Source: Chitinophagales bacterium
GTDB lineage: Bacteria; Bacteroidota; Bacteroidia; Chitinophagales; UBA10324
DNA: 34,109 nt
Direction of reading: 5' to 3'
Assembly (NCBI GenBank): GCA_025057275.1
Contig: JANWXQ010000026.1
Span: 1-34,109 of the forward strand
Made by a program: the position numbers and the translations under genes. Below, in pieces: positions 1-9,233 of the stretch (its first letter is position 1; every line of letters starts with the position of its first letter). The notes beneath the pieces are model-generated. The model was given only the letters and a program-made list of their open reading frames with translations. It made no database searches and was not told the DNA's origin.

Positions 1-233
1 CAGATGCCCAGTACGGGCAGGCGGCCAAGCCAGTACGGCAGGTCCAGGCGTGGGCTGTTGCCGTCGTGTACGGAAGCCGGACTTCCTGACAAAATCAGTC
101 CTTTACACGTGGCGTCGGGTTCAGGAAGGGAATGAAAGGGAAAAATTTCGCAGTACACATTCAGTTCGCGAATCCTGCGGGCGATGAGTTGGGTGTATTG
201 CGAGCCGAAGTCGGCAATGAGGATGCGTTCCAC
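1..233 (-). CDS. guaA: GMP synthase (glutamine-hydrolysing), N-terminal part only
   Basis: This is the first 77 codons of a class I glutamine amidotransferase domain, reading [19 protein letters not shown], which is the hallmark start of GuaA. GuaA converts XMP to GMP with glutamine and ATP in the cytoplasm. A conserved [10 protein letters not shown] segment follows. The window edge cuts the gene inside the codon (TG-) expected to encode the nucleophilic cysteine of the GATase triad (VLGIC). The start is a GTG: an in-frame TAG lies 12 nt upstream and no ATG or TTG lies between them, so GTG is the only usable start. The preceding 215 bp up to the TPR gene contain a short GTTTC/GAAAC hairpin near 405-420 and no clear promoter or terminator. 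The ATP-pyrophosphatase half lies outside the window. Confidence 0.93.
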   Translation of the reverse strand, partial: MERILIADFGSQYTQLIARRIRELNVYCEIFPFHSLPEPDATCKGLILSGSPASVHDGNSPRLDLPYWLGRLPVLGI

Positions 234-448
234 GGAACGAAAATACTATGGGCTGTTGCAATGCTGTGGTTGAATAGCTTAACCGAGGCATGATGGACGT
301 TTGCAGCAATGCCATACACGCTGATAGGCGTCAGGATGATTTATGGTCTGGGCTTGCGGGCCAAAAGCTCCTATTTTCCTATAATTGATATTATGTAAAC
401 TAAAGTTTCAAGCGAAACCAAGCTTTCTTTATCTTGCTTACGGCCCTG

Positions 449-1618
449 TTACTTTTTGAGCTGCTCCAGGATTGCCTTCATCTGGTTGCTTTTTTCCATG
501 TTGCCCAGTCTGGCATATAACTCCTTTAAAGCCAGAACGGCATCCGGATCCTGTGGATTGAGCTCAAATGCTTTCTCCAGATAAGGCTGAGCAGCGCGGA
601 AATTGTTATCGCGCAGTTTTTTCAACGCATCGTATTGCTTTTGCTGGTTGAGGTCCAGCTTATTCATTTCGTTATTCAGGTCAACGGCACGGTTGTAATA
701 CATAGCGCCTATCCGGTAATTGGCATCAAAGTTGACCGGATCTTTTTCCAGGGCCTTCTTGAAGGAATTGGCTGCCTGAGCGGTGTCTTTCAGGCGCTCG
801 TACATGATGCCCATTTGCACGTAAAGCGGCACAAAGTCAGGATCTTTTTTAATGGCCTCCTGCAGCCGGCTGATGGCGGCCTGGGGATTGCCTGCAAACA
901 GGTATACGTTAAGCTGATCGATCATCAGGTTTTTATCATTGGGAAACATCGCAACGGCCTGGTCTAAAATGGCCATGGCACTGGCTGTGTCCTTTTGCTG
1001 CAGCTTGATTTCGGCCAGTGAGCTGTAGAGTTCGGGACGCTGAATGTTGCGGCTGCGCAACTGCTCCAGCAGCTTTTCGGCTTCTCCTAACTGCTGAAGT
1101 TTCAGTGCTGCCCGGGCAGCATACAGGGTGGCAAACGTATCTACCAGTTGCTGGTCGAAGAGTTTGTTGACGGCTTCATAGGTTTGAGCCGATGTCAGGA
1201 ACCGCTGATAAGCCTGCTGATAGTTTTTGTTGTTGAAATAATTGACCGCTTCGTTGTAAGAGGTTATGGCATGTTCCAGAAGCTGCTGCTGGATTTCGGC
1301 TCGCCATTGGTTTTTGGGATCCAGCTCCATGGCCTTCTGATACGACCGGATGGTTTCATCCAGTGCTTGCGGGTTGGCTGAGCGAAATGCCGCATCGCTG
1401 GCGTAAAGCTGGCCGTAAATGGCTGCGCGGTAGTACCAGGTTTTGGCCTGAGCGCCTGTTTTAGGGTCTTTAATGGCTTCATCAATGGCGACACGGGCCA
1501 GGTCAAATTCGCCGTTGCGCATGTAGTTGTACGCTGACTGTACTTTGGCAGACTGCGCAACTGCCTGCGCGCCAATCAGCAGGCTGAAGGCAAAAAGGAT
1601 TAAGCGGAGCATGAGCAC
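449..1618 (-). CDS. Secreted tetratricopeptide-repeat protein
   Basis: This is a protein of about 389 residues with an N-terminal signal peptide (hydrophobic LRLILFAFSLLIGAQA, then AQS). It is otherwise almost entirely helical TPR units: repeated patterns of about 34 residues with G/A-x-x-Y and P-x-N/D, clearest from about residue 195 to the C-terminus (for example EKDPVNFDANYRIGAMYY and ELNPQDPDAVLALKELY). It probably acts as a protein-protein interaction scaffold in the periplasm. It starts either at GTG 1618 or at ATG 1612, only 3 nt after the gyrA stop, so the two are almost certainly co-transcribed. No enzymatic domain is visible and the partner is unknown. Confidence 0.85.
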   Translation of the reverse strand: MLMLRLILFAFSLLIGAQAVAQSAKVQSAYNYMRNGEFDLARVAIDEAIKDPKTGAQAKTWYYRAAIYGQLYASDAAFRSANPQALDETIRSYQKAMELDPKNQWRAEIQQQLLEHAITSYNEAVNYFNNKNYQQAYQRFLTSAQTYEAVNKLFDQQLVDTFATLYAARAALKLQQLGEAEKLLEQLRSRNIQRPELYSSLAEIKLQQKDTASAMAILDQAVAMFPNDKNLMIDQLNVYLFAGNPQAAISRLQEAIKKDPDFVPLYVQMGIMYERLKDTAQAANSFKKALEKDPVNFDANYRIGAMYYNRAVDLNNEMNKLDLNQQKQYDALKKLRDNNFRAAQPYLEKAFELNPQDPDAVLALKELYARLGNMEKSNQMKAILEQLKK

Positions 1619-1621
1619 TAA

Positions 1622-4129
1622 TTAATTTTTGCTGAAGATGTCGCCCTGCTGGGCGTTGCTTTCGTTTTGCGGCTTTTCGTCTTCTTCGTTTTCAATGCGG
1701 GCAATTGCGGCAATGTCGTCATCGCTGTCCAGCTTGATCAGACGTACGCCCTGAGTATTTCGGCCCGTGATGCGGATATCGGCTACAGGCATGCGAATGG
1801 CCACCCCCGAGGTCTTGATGATCATCAGGTCGTCCGTATCCAGAACATCTTTTACGGCAACGAGCATGCCGGTTTTTGGCGTGATGTTGATGGTCTTCAC
1901 TCCTTTTGCGCCGCGGTTGGTGATTCGGTATTCATCCAGCGGCGTGCGTTTGCCGAAGCCCTTTTCGCTGACCACCAGTATGGTGCGGTTTTTATCGGCA
2001 CGATTCACGCAAACCATTCCAATAACTTCATCGGTTCGTTCATCCACATCTATGCCGCGCACGCCGGCCGCCGTGCGACCCATCGGCCGCACCTTATCCT
2101 CATGAAACCGGATGGCTTTTCCCGATCGGACGGCCATGAGCACATCGCATTTGCCGTTGGTAAGCTTCACATCCAGTAATTGATCGCCCTCTTTTATGCT
2201 GAGCGCGATGATCCCACTGGATCGCGGGCGGCTGAATTCTTCCAGCGTGGTTTTTTTGATGATGCCTTTTTTGGTACAGAAGATGAGGTAGTTGCTGGAT
2301 ATGTATTGCGGATCATCCAGTTTTTTGATGTTGATGATAGCCCGGATGCTGTCATCAGCCGGCAGGTTAATCAGGTTGCGGATGGCCCGGCCCTTGTTGG
2401 TTTTGCCGCCTTCCGGAATTTCGTACACTTTCAGCCAGTAGCAGCGTCCTTTTTCGGTGAAAAAGAGCATGTAGTTGTGGTTGGAAGCCACAAAAAGATG
2501 CTCGATAAAATCCTCATCGCGGGCTACGCTGGCAATGGCGCCGCGACCGCCGCGATTCTGCCGACGGTAGCTGGCAATGGCGGTGCGTTTCACATAGCCC
2601 AGGCGGCTGACGGTAATGACCATTTCCTCATCGGGAATCAGATCTTCCGCCTGCAATTCTTCGGCAACGGGCACAATTTCCGTACGCCGCTTGTCGCCGT
2701 ATTTTTTCTTGATTTCAAGAATTTCATCTTTAAGAATATCAAAGCGGAGCTTTTCATCACGCAAAACATCCTGATAGTATTCAATCAGGCGGCGGACTTC
2801 CTTGTATTCGTCGCGAATTTTCTCGCGTTCCAGGCCGGTAAGGCGCTGCAGGCGCATGTCGAGGATGGCTTTGGCCTGCACATCGCTGAGCGAGAAGCGG
2901 CTCATCAGGCCTTCATGGGCTTCTTCCGGCGAGCGGGAGGCGCGGATCAGGGCGATGACTTCATCCAGATGATCCAGCGCCACGAGCAACCCTTCCAGGA
3001 TGTGGGCGCGCTTTTCGGCTTCCCTTAGTTCGTAATTGGTTTTGCGAATCAGCACCTGATGGCGGAAGTCCACGAAGACCTCTATCATCTGACGCAGGCT
3101 CAACAGACGGGGTCTGCCTGCAACCAGCGCGATGTTGTTGATGCTATACGACGTTTCCAGCTGGGTATGCTTAAAGAGCTGATTGAGCACCACGTTGGAA
3201 ATGGCATCCTTTTTCAGATCAATGACGAGTCGGATGCCATCGCGGTCGCTTTCATCACGGGCTTCGGCAATACCGTCAATAATTTTTTCGGCACCCAGCT
3301 CCACAATCTGCCGGTGAATGGCCGCTTTGTTTACCTGATATGGTATTTCGGAAATGATGATGCGTTCGCGACCGTTCTTGAGTTGTTCAATTTCGGCACG
3401 GGCACGCACCACCACCTTTCCCCTTCCTGTAAGCATGCCCTGCCGCACCGATTCATATCCGTAAATGATGCCGCCGGTGGGAAAATCCGGAGCGGGGATG
3501 ATTTTAACCAGCTCCTCATCGGTGATGTTGCGGTTCTCGATGTATGCGGCAATGCCTTCGCACACTTCACTCAGATTATGAGGCAGGATGTTGGTTGCCA
3601 TGCCAACGGCAATACCGGACGCTCCGTTTACCAGCAGGTTGGGAATCCGGCTGGGCAGTACGGTAGGTTCCTGAAGGGTGTCGTCGAAATTGAGCTGGAA
3701 GTCGACGGTTTCCTTTTCGATGTCGGCCAGTAATTCGTCGCTGATGCGTTCCAGGCGGGCTTCGGTATACCGCATGGCCGCCGGGGGGTCGTCGTCAACA
3801 GAACCGTAGTTGCCCTGGCCGTCAACCAGCGGATAACGCAACGACCAGGGCTGGGCCATGCGCACCATGGCTTCGTAAACGGCGCTGTCGCCATGCGGGT
3901 GGTATTTGCCCAGCACCTCCCCTACGATTCGTGCGGATTTCTTATAGGGCTTGTTGTACTGAAGCCCCAGTTCGTTCATACCGAAAAGTATGCGCCTTTG
4001 CACGGGTTTTAGACCGTCGCGGGCGTCAGGAATGGCGCGGGAAACAATGACCGACATAGAGTAATCTATGTAGGCCGTCTTCATTTCCTCTTCAATGTTG
4101 ACCGGGATAATTTTTTGACCGTTAGACAC
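1622..4129 (-). CDS. gyrA: DNA gyrase subunit A
   Basis: This is a type IIA topoisomerase breakage-reunion subunit, about 835 residues. Conserved features in order are PVNIEEEMK near the start, the quinolone-determining region [10 protein letters not shown] with Ser82 (E. coli Ser83) and Glu86 (E. coli Asp87), catalytic Tyr121 in AAMRYTE, and the C-terminal beta-pinwheel domain. A GyrA box (QNRGGRG) marks it as gyrase rather than topoisomerase IV. The open frame extends upstream to 4315, but that extension has no similarity to GyrA, and a good -10-type element sits at 4182-4189. I therefore chose GTG 4129, which gives [11 protein letters not shown]. Serine at position 82 is the wild-type, quinolone-sensitive residue; Glu at 86 is an acidic substitute. 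The TPR gene follows after 3 nt. Confidence 0.95.
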   Translation of the reverse strand: MSNGQKIIPVNIEEEMKTAYIDYSMSVIVSRAIPDARDGLKPVQRRILFGMNELGLQYNKPYKKSARIVGEVLGKYHPHGDSAVYEAMVRMAQPWSLRYPLVDGQGNYGSVDDDPPAAMRYTEARLERISDELLADIEKETVDFQLNFDDTLQEPTVLPSRIPNLLVNGASGIAVGMATNILPHNLSEVCEGIAAYIENRNITDEELVKIIPAPDFPTGGIIYGYESVRQGMLTGRGKVVVRARAEIEQLKNGRERIIISEIPYQVNKAAIHRQIVELGAEKIIDGIAEARDESDRDGIRLVIDLKKDAISNVVLNQLFKHTQLETSYSINNIALVAGRPRLLSLRQMIEVFVDFRHQVLIRKTNYELREAEKRAHILEGLLVALDHLDEVIALIRASRSPEEAHEGLMSRFSLSDVQAKAILDMRLQRLTGLEREKIRDEYKEVRRLIEYYQDVLRDEKLRFDILKDEILEIKKKYGDKRRTEIVPVAEELQAEDLIPDEEMVITVSRLGYVKRTAIASYRRQNRGGRGAIASVARDEDFIEHLFVASNHNYMLFFTEKGRCYWLKVYEIPEGGKTNKGRAIRNLINLPADDSIRAIINIKKLDDPQYISSNYLIFCTKKGIIKKTTLEEFSRPRSSGIIALSIKEGDQLLDVKLTNGKCDVLMAVRSGKAIRFHEDKVRPMGRTAAGVRGIDVDERTDEVIGMVCVNRADKNRTILVVSEKGFGKRTPLDEYRITNRGAKGVKTINITPKTGMLVAVKDVLDTDDLMIIKTSGVAIRMPVADIRITGRNTQGVRLIKLDSDDDIAAIARIENEEDEKPQNESNAQQGDIFSKN

Positions 4130-4181
4130 GCGTTCAGGGATTTCGGGATTGTCTGTCCGGCCTGGGCCGGAAGTACGACGG

Positions 4182-4189
4182 CAAAGGTA
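4182..4189 (-). promoter_or_regulatory. Probable gyrA promoter -7 element
   Basis: The minus strand reads TACCTTTG, a perfect match to the Bacteroidetes TAnnTTTG box, about 52 nt upstream of the GTG start at 4129. No TTG is found at the usual upstream distance, so only half of the promoter is supported. Its position argues against a gyrA start at 4315. Confidence 0.45.
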
Positions 4190-4485
4190 CTTCAGGAGCC
4201 TGCCATTTGTAGGGAGATTTTGCACAGGAGCCAACGCATGCCTGTTAACAGTGCCACAAGCTGAAAACGCTGGTTTGTTTTCTGTTCCGGGTTGCCTGGC
4301 CATAGCGCTGGCCATTCAAACCAACCTGACGGGGCGTGCGCCTGAATCATTATCGCCAAAAGCTGTGGATAAGGCCATGGCGCAGCAAATTCCGCGGTCA
4401 AACCGCTATGGCTTGACCCATTAGCTGGTGCCTCGGGTTTTCCATGAGTCCTGTCACAACAACATGAAGCTGTCTAAAAATGTTG

Positions 4486-4516
4486 TTTGAAAACGTGGGG
4501 TGATTTGTTAGCTTAG
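4486..4516 (+). promoter_or_regulatory. Bacteroidetes-type promoter for the M43 protease gene
   Basis: TTTG at 4486-4489 is followed after exactly 19 bp by TAGCTTAG at 4509-4516, one mismatch from TAnnTTTG. Transcription would begin near 4523, giving a leader of about 30 nt to ATG 4553. Confidence 0.55.
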
Positions 4517-4552
4517 CCGCATAAATTGGTTTCACACCTAAACGTTCAACAC

Positions 4553-6925
4553 ATGAAACGATTTTTTTACACATTTATGCTTATGCTTCCGGCATTAGCC
4601 GGATGGGCACAGCGTCAGTGCGGCACAATGGAATACATGAACTGGCTGATGCAGCAGGATCCCACTATCAAACTTCGCAGGGAAGCCATCGAAGAATTCA
4701 CCCGCAAATGGATTTCGGAAAATCCAGGAGGCACGCGGACGGTGTACACCATACCGGTTGTATTTCACATTGTGTACAACACCTCGGCGCAGAACCTCAG
4801 CGATGCGCAGATTCTGGCGCAGCTGGATCAGCTCAATGCCGATTTCCGGCGCACCAACTCCGATGCCGGCAACACGCCTTCCGTTTGGCAGTCCACAGCA
4901 GCCGATTGCGAAATCCAGTTTTGCATGGCACAGCGTGACCCTAACGGTAATGCCACCAACGGCATTGTCCGCAGGTCCACGACGGTAACTTCTTTTTCCA
5001 GCAACAACAACATCAAGTTTAACAGCACGGGCGGTTCCGATGCCTGGCCGGCATCCAGCTACCTGAACATATGGGTGGGTAACCTGAGTGGCGGCCTGCT
5101 GGGCTATGCCCAGTTTCCGGGAGGCAATGCATCAACGGATGGTGTGGTGGTGCATTTCACGTCCGTTGGCAGCATAGCCAGTCCGGGCAGTGGTTCGCCG
5201 TTTCACCTGGGGCGCACGCTGACCCATGAAGTAGGACATTGGTTGAACCTGTACCATATCTGGGGCGATGACGGCTCAGCCTGCTCGGGAAGCGACCAGG
5301 TTTCCGACACGCCCAATCAGGCAGGAGCTACCAGCGGATGTCCCAGCTTTCCGAAAACCGACGCCTGCACCGGTGCTCCTAATGGCGTGATGTTTATGAA
5401 TTACATGGATTACACCAACGATGCCTGCATGAATATGTTTACTGCCGGTCAGAAAAGCCGGATGCAGGCTGTATTGGCCAGCGGAGGTGCAAGGTCATCG
5501 CTGTCCTCTTCGTTGGGATGTACGCCGCCTTCCACCACGTGCGCAACACCGTCAGGTCTTGCTGCTTCGTCCATTACCAGCTCTTCTGCCACCCTTTCCT
5601 GGAACTCTGTCAGCGGCGCGAACAGCTACAATGTGCAATACAAAACTTCCAGCAGCTCCACGTGGACTACGGTTTCTTCTTCATCCACATCCGTTTCGCT
5701 GACCGGCCTGTCAGCCAGCACCACATACAACGCGCAAGTGCAGGCCGTTTGCTCAGGGGGTACTTCTGCCTATTCTTCACAGATTTCCTTTACGACTTCC
5801 TCGTCCGGCGGCGGCCCCACCTACTGCGCCTCCAACGGCAACAGTCAGCAATACGAATTCATTGACTACGTGGCCATAGGCAGCATTGCGCGCACCAGCG
5901 GCGCAGAGGCCGGAGGCTATTTCAACGGGACCTCGCTATCCACCAATGTAACACAGGGCGCCAACCATACGATCACCGTGAGCGCCGGCTTTACAGGCAG
6001 CGTTTATGCCGAGCAATGGGCGGTTTACGTGGATTGGAATAAAGACGGCGATTTTGCAGATGCCGGAGAGACGGCTACGACCTTCAGCAGTTCGGGAAGC
6101 GGAAATGTGTCTGCAACAATCAGTGTTCCATCCACCGCTGCAACGGGCAGTACCCGCATGCGGGTGAGCATGCGTTATGGCTCTACGCCTCCCTCCTGCG
6201 GATCTTTTGATTACGGAGAGGTGGAAGATTACTCGCTAAATGTTCAATCCGGAGGCTCTTCCTGCACCGATGTGGGCGAACCGGGCAACAACAGCAGCTC
6301 TACTCCCATGGCTGTAACGGTTGGTTCTACCCTGTCGGCACAGATCAGCAGCAGCACAGACAAAGACTGGTACTCGTTCAGCAACAGCAGCTCCGCCAAG
6401 CACATCAAGATTACCCTGACCAATCTGCCGGCCGATTACGACATCAAGCTGTACAACCCCAGTGGTACGAACGTAAAGACCTCTGAAAACAGCGGCACCA
6501 CCAGTGAAACAATTATTTACAATAACGGTCCTGTAGGCACCTATAAAATTCAGGTGTACGGCTGGAACGGTGCATTCAGCACCACCCAGTGCTACAACAT
6601 GCTGGTACTGACCAGCTCCACCACCTTCCGTTTTGCAGAAGATGGGGAAAGCGTTGAGGAACTCGTCAGTGAACCTACGCTAACGGCATTCCCTAACCCG
6701 GTTTCCGATCAGCTTACGTTGCAGTACACCGCTTCTGAAAAAGAAGCCGTTCAGGTGCATCTCTACAACCTCATGGGAGCGCTTCTATACGAAGGCGTCA
6801 CACTGGCCTCGCCCGGAACCAATATCTACCATGTTCCGGTACAGCACCTAACGCCCGGACTCTACGTAGCCGAGGTAGTAATCAATAAAAATGTAATGCA
6901 TACGACCTTCCTGGTGGGAAGGTAA
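4553..6925 (+). CDS. Secreted M43 (pappalysin-type) zinc metalloprotease with FN3, GEVED, PPC-like and type IX sorting domains
   Basis: This is a 790-residue exported protease. A signal peptide (MKRFFYTFMLMLPALAGWA) is followed by an M43 catalytic domain with zinc site HEVGHWLNLYH (His225, Glu226, His229, His235) and a downstream Met-turn region MNYMDY (Met282/Met285). Next come a fibronectin type III module (about 325-419), a GEVED domain ending in GEVEDYSL (Gly555), a PPC-like beta-sandwich (about 571-685), and a C-terminal Por/type IX signal (about 712-790) starting FPNPVSDQLTL and ending in YVAEVVINKNVMHTTFLVGR. It should cross the outer membrane by the type IX system and be released or surface-anchored, degrading extracellular protein. 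The frame is open from a TTG at 4526, but ATG 4553 gives the proper signal peptide. It is probably monocistronic, with its own promoter and terminator. Confidence 0.93.
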   Translation: MKRFFYTFMLMLPALAGWAQRQCGTMEYMNWLMQQDPTIKLRREAIEEFTRKWISENPGGTRTVYTIPVVFHIVYNTSAQNLSDAQILAQLDQLNADFRRTNSDAGNTPSVWQSTAADCEIQFCMAQRDPNGNATNGIVRRSTTVTSFSSNNNIKFNSTGGSDAWPASSYLNIWVGNLSGGLLGYAQFPGGNASTDGVVVHFTSVGSIASPGSGSPFHLGRTLTHEVGHWLNLYHIWGDDGSACSGSDQVSDTPNQAGATSGCPSFPKTDACTGAPNGVMFMNYMDYTNDACMNMFTAGQKSRMQAVLASGGARSSLSSSLGCTPPSTTCATPSGLAASSITSSSATLSWNSVSGANSYNVQYKTSSSSTWTTVSSSSTSVSLTGLSASTTYNAQVQAVCSGGTSAYSSQISFTTSSSGGGPTYCASNGNSQQYEFIDYVAIGSIARTSGAEAGGYFNGTSLSTNVTQGANHTITVSAGFTGSVYAEQWAVYVDWNKDGDFADAGETATTFSSSGSGNVSATISVPSTAATGSTRMRVSMRYGSTPPSCGSFDYGEVEDYSLNVQSGGSSCTDVGEPGNNSSSTPMAVTVGSTLSAQISSSTDKDWYSFSNSSSAKHIKITLTNLPADYDIKLYNPSGTNVKTSENSGTTSETIIYNNGPVGTYKIQVYGWNGAFSTTQCYNMLVLTSSTTFRFAEDGESVEELVSEPTLTAFPNPVSDQLTLQYTASEKEAVQVHLYNLMGALLYEGVTLASPGTNIYHVPVQHLTPGLYVAEVVINKNVMHTTFLVGR

Positions 6926-6949
6926 TGACCTGTTGAACTTAAGGAATGG

Positions 6950-6982
6950 CTGAGGGGCTGCCTGCGCAGCTCCTCAGTTTTT
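6950..6982 (+). terminator. Rho-independent terminator of the M43 protease gene
   Basis: A 12-bp stem with one G-U pair (6950-6961 with 6966-6977), a CTGC loop and five T residues form a standard terminator for plus-strand transcription. The right arm and T run overlap the last codons and stop of the convergent rluD gene. Confidence 0.85.
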
Positions 6983-8005
6983 GTACTGCTGCACGTAATT
7001 GCGCCAACGGTCAATCAGTTGCTGCATATCGTCCGGTAATGGAGCCTCAAAGACCATTTGCTTCTGGCTGGTGGGATGAATGAAGGATAACTGTGCGGCA
7101 TGCAGCGCCTGGCGGGGACACAGAGTGAAACAATGCTCCACAAACTGTCGGTATCGCGGGAACAGGGTGCCTTTCAGGATGCGGTTGCCGCCATATGTGG
7201 CGTCGTTGAATAAGGGATGGCCGATGTGCTTCATGTGGACCCGGATCTGATGGGTGCGGCCGGTTTCCAGTTGGCACTCCAGCAGGGAAACATAGTAAAA
7301 CCGTTCCAGGACCCGGTAATGGGTTATGGCCGGCTTGCCTATGCTGAGATCTTCATCAAAAACATCCATCACCTTGCGGTTGCGTTGGCTGCGCCCTATG
7401 CGGCTGGTGATGGTTCCTGCGTCTTTACGAAAATCACCCCAGACCAATGCCCGGTAGGTTCTGCGCACCGTGTGCCGGGCAAACTGACGAGCCAGATGCT
7501 GCATGGCCTGTTCGTGGCGGGCCACAACCAGAAGGCCGCTGGTGTCTTTATCCAGGCGATGCACCAAGCCGGGACGCAGTTCGTTGCCGGGCATAGCAGG
7601 AAGCTGCTGAAAGTGATACAACAGGGCATTCACCAGCGTGCCCGATCGGTTGCCGGCGCCGGGATGCACCACCATGGCTGCCGGCTTGTTGATCACAACG
7701 ACGGCATCGTCTTCATATACAATGTCCAGAGGAATGTTTTCCGGCTCAAGCGGCAGGTGATCGCTTTCACGCGGATACCGTATGATCAGTTCATCGCCCG
7801 GCCTGACCCGGTAGTTGGCTTTCACCACCTTGTTGTTGACCAGCACATAACCTGACGCTATACCCTGCTGTATCTTGTTACGGGAAAGCCCTTCCAGGCG
7901 ACTGTGCAGATAGCGATCCAACCGAATCGGCTGCTGGCGGGGATCTACGGAAAAACGGTACCGTTCCGCAGCTGGCTTTTCGTTGGCGGCATCGTCATCA
8001 CTCAT
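6974..8005 (-). CDS. rluD: RluA-family 23S rRNA pseudouridine synthase (RluD-like)
   Basis: This 343-residue protein has an N-terminal S4 RNA-binding domain (about 25-85, IRLDRYLHSRLEGLSRNKIQ) and an RluA-type catalytic domain. The catalytic aspartate lies in GLVHRLDKDTSG (Asp152), and the conserved GRTHQIRVHMKHIGHP follows. The S4 domain and length match RluD, which makes pseudouridines at 1911, 1915 and 1917 in helix 69 of 23S rRNA, but RluC or another paralogue cannot be excluded. Its start overlaps the stop of the upstream unknown gene by 4 nt (ATGA), indicating translational coupling. RlmH, which methylates pseudouridine 1915, is encoded in the same window at 27776. Confidence 0.9.
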   Translation of the reverse strand: MSDDDAANEKPAAERYRFSVDPRQQPIRLDRYLHSRLEGLSRNKIQQGIASGYVLVNNKVVKANYRVRPGDELIIRYPRESDHLPLEPENIPLDIVYEDDAVVVINKPAAMVVHPGAGNRSGTLVNALLYHFQQLPAMPGNELRPGLVHRLDKDTSGLLVVARHEQAMQHLARQFARHTVRRTYRALVWGDFRKDAGTITSRIGRSQRNRKVMDVFDEDLSIGKPAITHYRVLERFYYVSLLECQLETGRTHQIRVHMKHIGHPLFNDATYGGNRILKGTLFPRYRQFVEHCFTLCPRQALHAAQLSFIHPTSQKQMVFEAPLPDDMQQLIDRWRNYVQQYKN

Positions 8006-8409
8006 CGGATCATGACCCCCCGCTGGTTGAGCAAGGGAATGAGCGTAAAGTTATCAGGCACCAGACTGTTGGTGACGAATACGTATTTCTTGTCGTACAG
8101 CGCCCCCTGATGCCAGAAGCTGATCCAGAACTCGTTGTTTAACGGGCAAACATTTCGGCGCAGTAACTCGATACCCACCACCTGCATGCCTTCTATGCGT
8201 CGGATGTATTGCCGGAGTGTTGTGGTGGAAACACTTTTTCCGTTTACGGTTCCGTACCCTTTGCTGGTGATCAGCACGCTGTCGATGGCATCGGGCTTGA
8301 GGTTGATCAGATACACCCGCCAGTCGCCTTCGTCGGCATCCTGGGCGTTATCGGGAACGATGGCCACGGCAACATCCTCAACCCGCAGAAAGGTGATGTC
8401 CTTGAGCAT
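8002..8409 (-). CDS. Conserved protein of unknown function between lipB and rluD
   Basis: This is a 135-residue soluble protein beginning MLKDITFLRVEDVAVAIV. It has no signal peptide, membrane segment or recognised catalytic motif. It is rich in beta-type stretches (DWRVYLINLKPDAIDSVLITSK, then EFWISFWHQGALYDKKYVFV). I do not recognise the family with certainty. It sits tightly between lipB, with whose 3' end it overlaps by about 30 nt, and rluD, with a 4-nt overlap, so it is translated as part of this operon. Codon use looks like that of its neighbours, and it is probably a conserved housekeeping gene of the phylum. Confidence 0.75.
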   Translation of the reverse strand: MLKDITFLRVEDVAVAIVPDNAQDADEGDWRVYLINLKPDAIDSVLITSKGYGTVNGKSVSTTTLRQYIRRIEGMQVVGIELLRRNVCPLNNEFWISFWHQGALYDKKYVFVTNSLVPDNFTLIPLLNQRGVMIR

Positions 8410-9172
8410 AACGGATGGATGATTCGCCCGTTGCGGGCAACACTTCGGCGTGAAACAGCCGGCCGAACCAGCGAAGCCATTTTTCTTTCACTTCATCGAC
8501 AGGCACTGGATGACCCAGTTCCTTCTCCAGAGAAGTAACGCCTTTGTTGGTAATGCCGCAGGGTACGATCAATCGAAAATACTCCAGGTCGGTGTTGATG
8601 TTAAAGGCCAGACCGTGCATGGTAACCCAACGACTGCAGCGCACGCCGATAGCGCAGATTTTGCGCGCCCGTGACGGCGATTCGGCATGAAGCCACACGC
8701 CCGTTTCGCCTTTGGAACGGCCGGCGGTGATGCCGTATTCGCTTAGGGTGCAGATAACGGATTCTTCCAACAGGCGCAGATAGCGGCCGATATCAGTAAA
8801 GAACAGGTCCAGGTCCAGAATGGGATAGCAAACCAACTGACCGGGACCGTGGTAAGTAATGTCGCCGCCGCGGTTGATGCGGTAATAGCCAATACCCCGC
8901 TGCTGCAGGGCCTGCTGACTGATCAGCAAATGACGTTCGCTGCCGTTTCGCCCCAGGGTAAAAACATGCGGGTGCTGGCAGGTAATCAGGTAATGATGCG
9001 ATACCGCTTCACCGGTGTTGCGGCGCTGCAGCTTATTGCCAATTACTTCGCTGAACAACGATTCCTGAAAATCCCACACGCTTTGATAGTCCTGCAATCC
9101 GATGTCGAACCACCAGACGGATTGTCGTGGCCAGGAAACCACCTCATCGGAAGGCAGTGTGTCGCGCGGCAC
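8378..9172 (-). CDS. lipB: Lipoyl(octanoyl) transferase
   Basis: LipB moves octanoyl groups from acyl carrier protein to the lipoyl domains of 2-oxoacid dehydrogenases and GcvH. Visible family motifs are RGGDITYHGPGQLVCYPI, the lysine-containing ARKICAIGVR segment, HGLAFNINTDLEYF, and the catalytic cysteine in IVPCGITNKGVTSL. The frame is open to an ATG at 9262, but that would overlap nuoK and add an unmatched leader. GTG 9172 (reading MPRDTLPSDE) leaves a 61-bp gap after nuoK and gives about 264 residues, still slightly long for LipB, so the start is uncertain. Its place directly after nuoK, where nuoL is common, is unusual. It overlaps the next gene by about 30 nt. Confidence 0.92.
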   Translation of the reverse strand: MPRDTLPSDEVVSWPRQSVWWFDIGLQDYQSVWDFQESLFSEVIGNKLQRRNTGEAVSHHYLITCQHPHVFTLGRNGSERHLLISQQALQQRGIGYYRINRGGDITYHGPGQLVCYPILDLDLFFTDIGRYLRLLEESVICTLSEYGITAGRSKGETGVWLHAESPSRARKICAIGVRCSRWVTMHGLAFNINTDLEYFRLIVPCGITNKGVTSLEKELGHPVPVDEVKEKWLRWFGRLFHAEVLPATGESSIRYAQGHHLSAG

Positions 9173-9233
9173 GTCGGCAAAATAACCTCTGCAAATTACG
9201 GGAATACGTGCAAAGCCGGTTTCCGTTTTCTCA

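Larger units (their letters stand above)
4130..4552. other. Divergent intergenic region between gyrA and the M43 protease gene
   Basis: The region is about 420 bp. It carries a perfect TACCTTTG -7 element for gyrA on the minus strand and a TTTG-N19-TAGCTTAG promoter for the protease gene on the plus strand. Short overlapping open frames on both strands (about 70-90 codons) show no recognisable protein and are dismissed. The middle part, roughly 4200-4480, shows no RNA gene or repeat that I can recognise. Confidence 0.6.

Noticed and set aside
2180-3733. Long open frames (282 and 224 codons) on the plus strand opposite gyrA
   Set aside because: They are antisense to highly conserved GyrA sequence, have odd composition rich in Phe, His and Gln, and match no family. 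They are by-products of gyrA codon bias.
4130-4315. N-terminal extension of GyrA to an ATG at 4315
   Set aside because: The extra 62 residues do not resemble GyrA, and a good promoter box at 4182-4189 lies inside the stretch, so transcription would start too late to include it.
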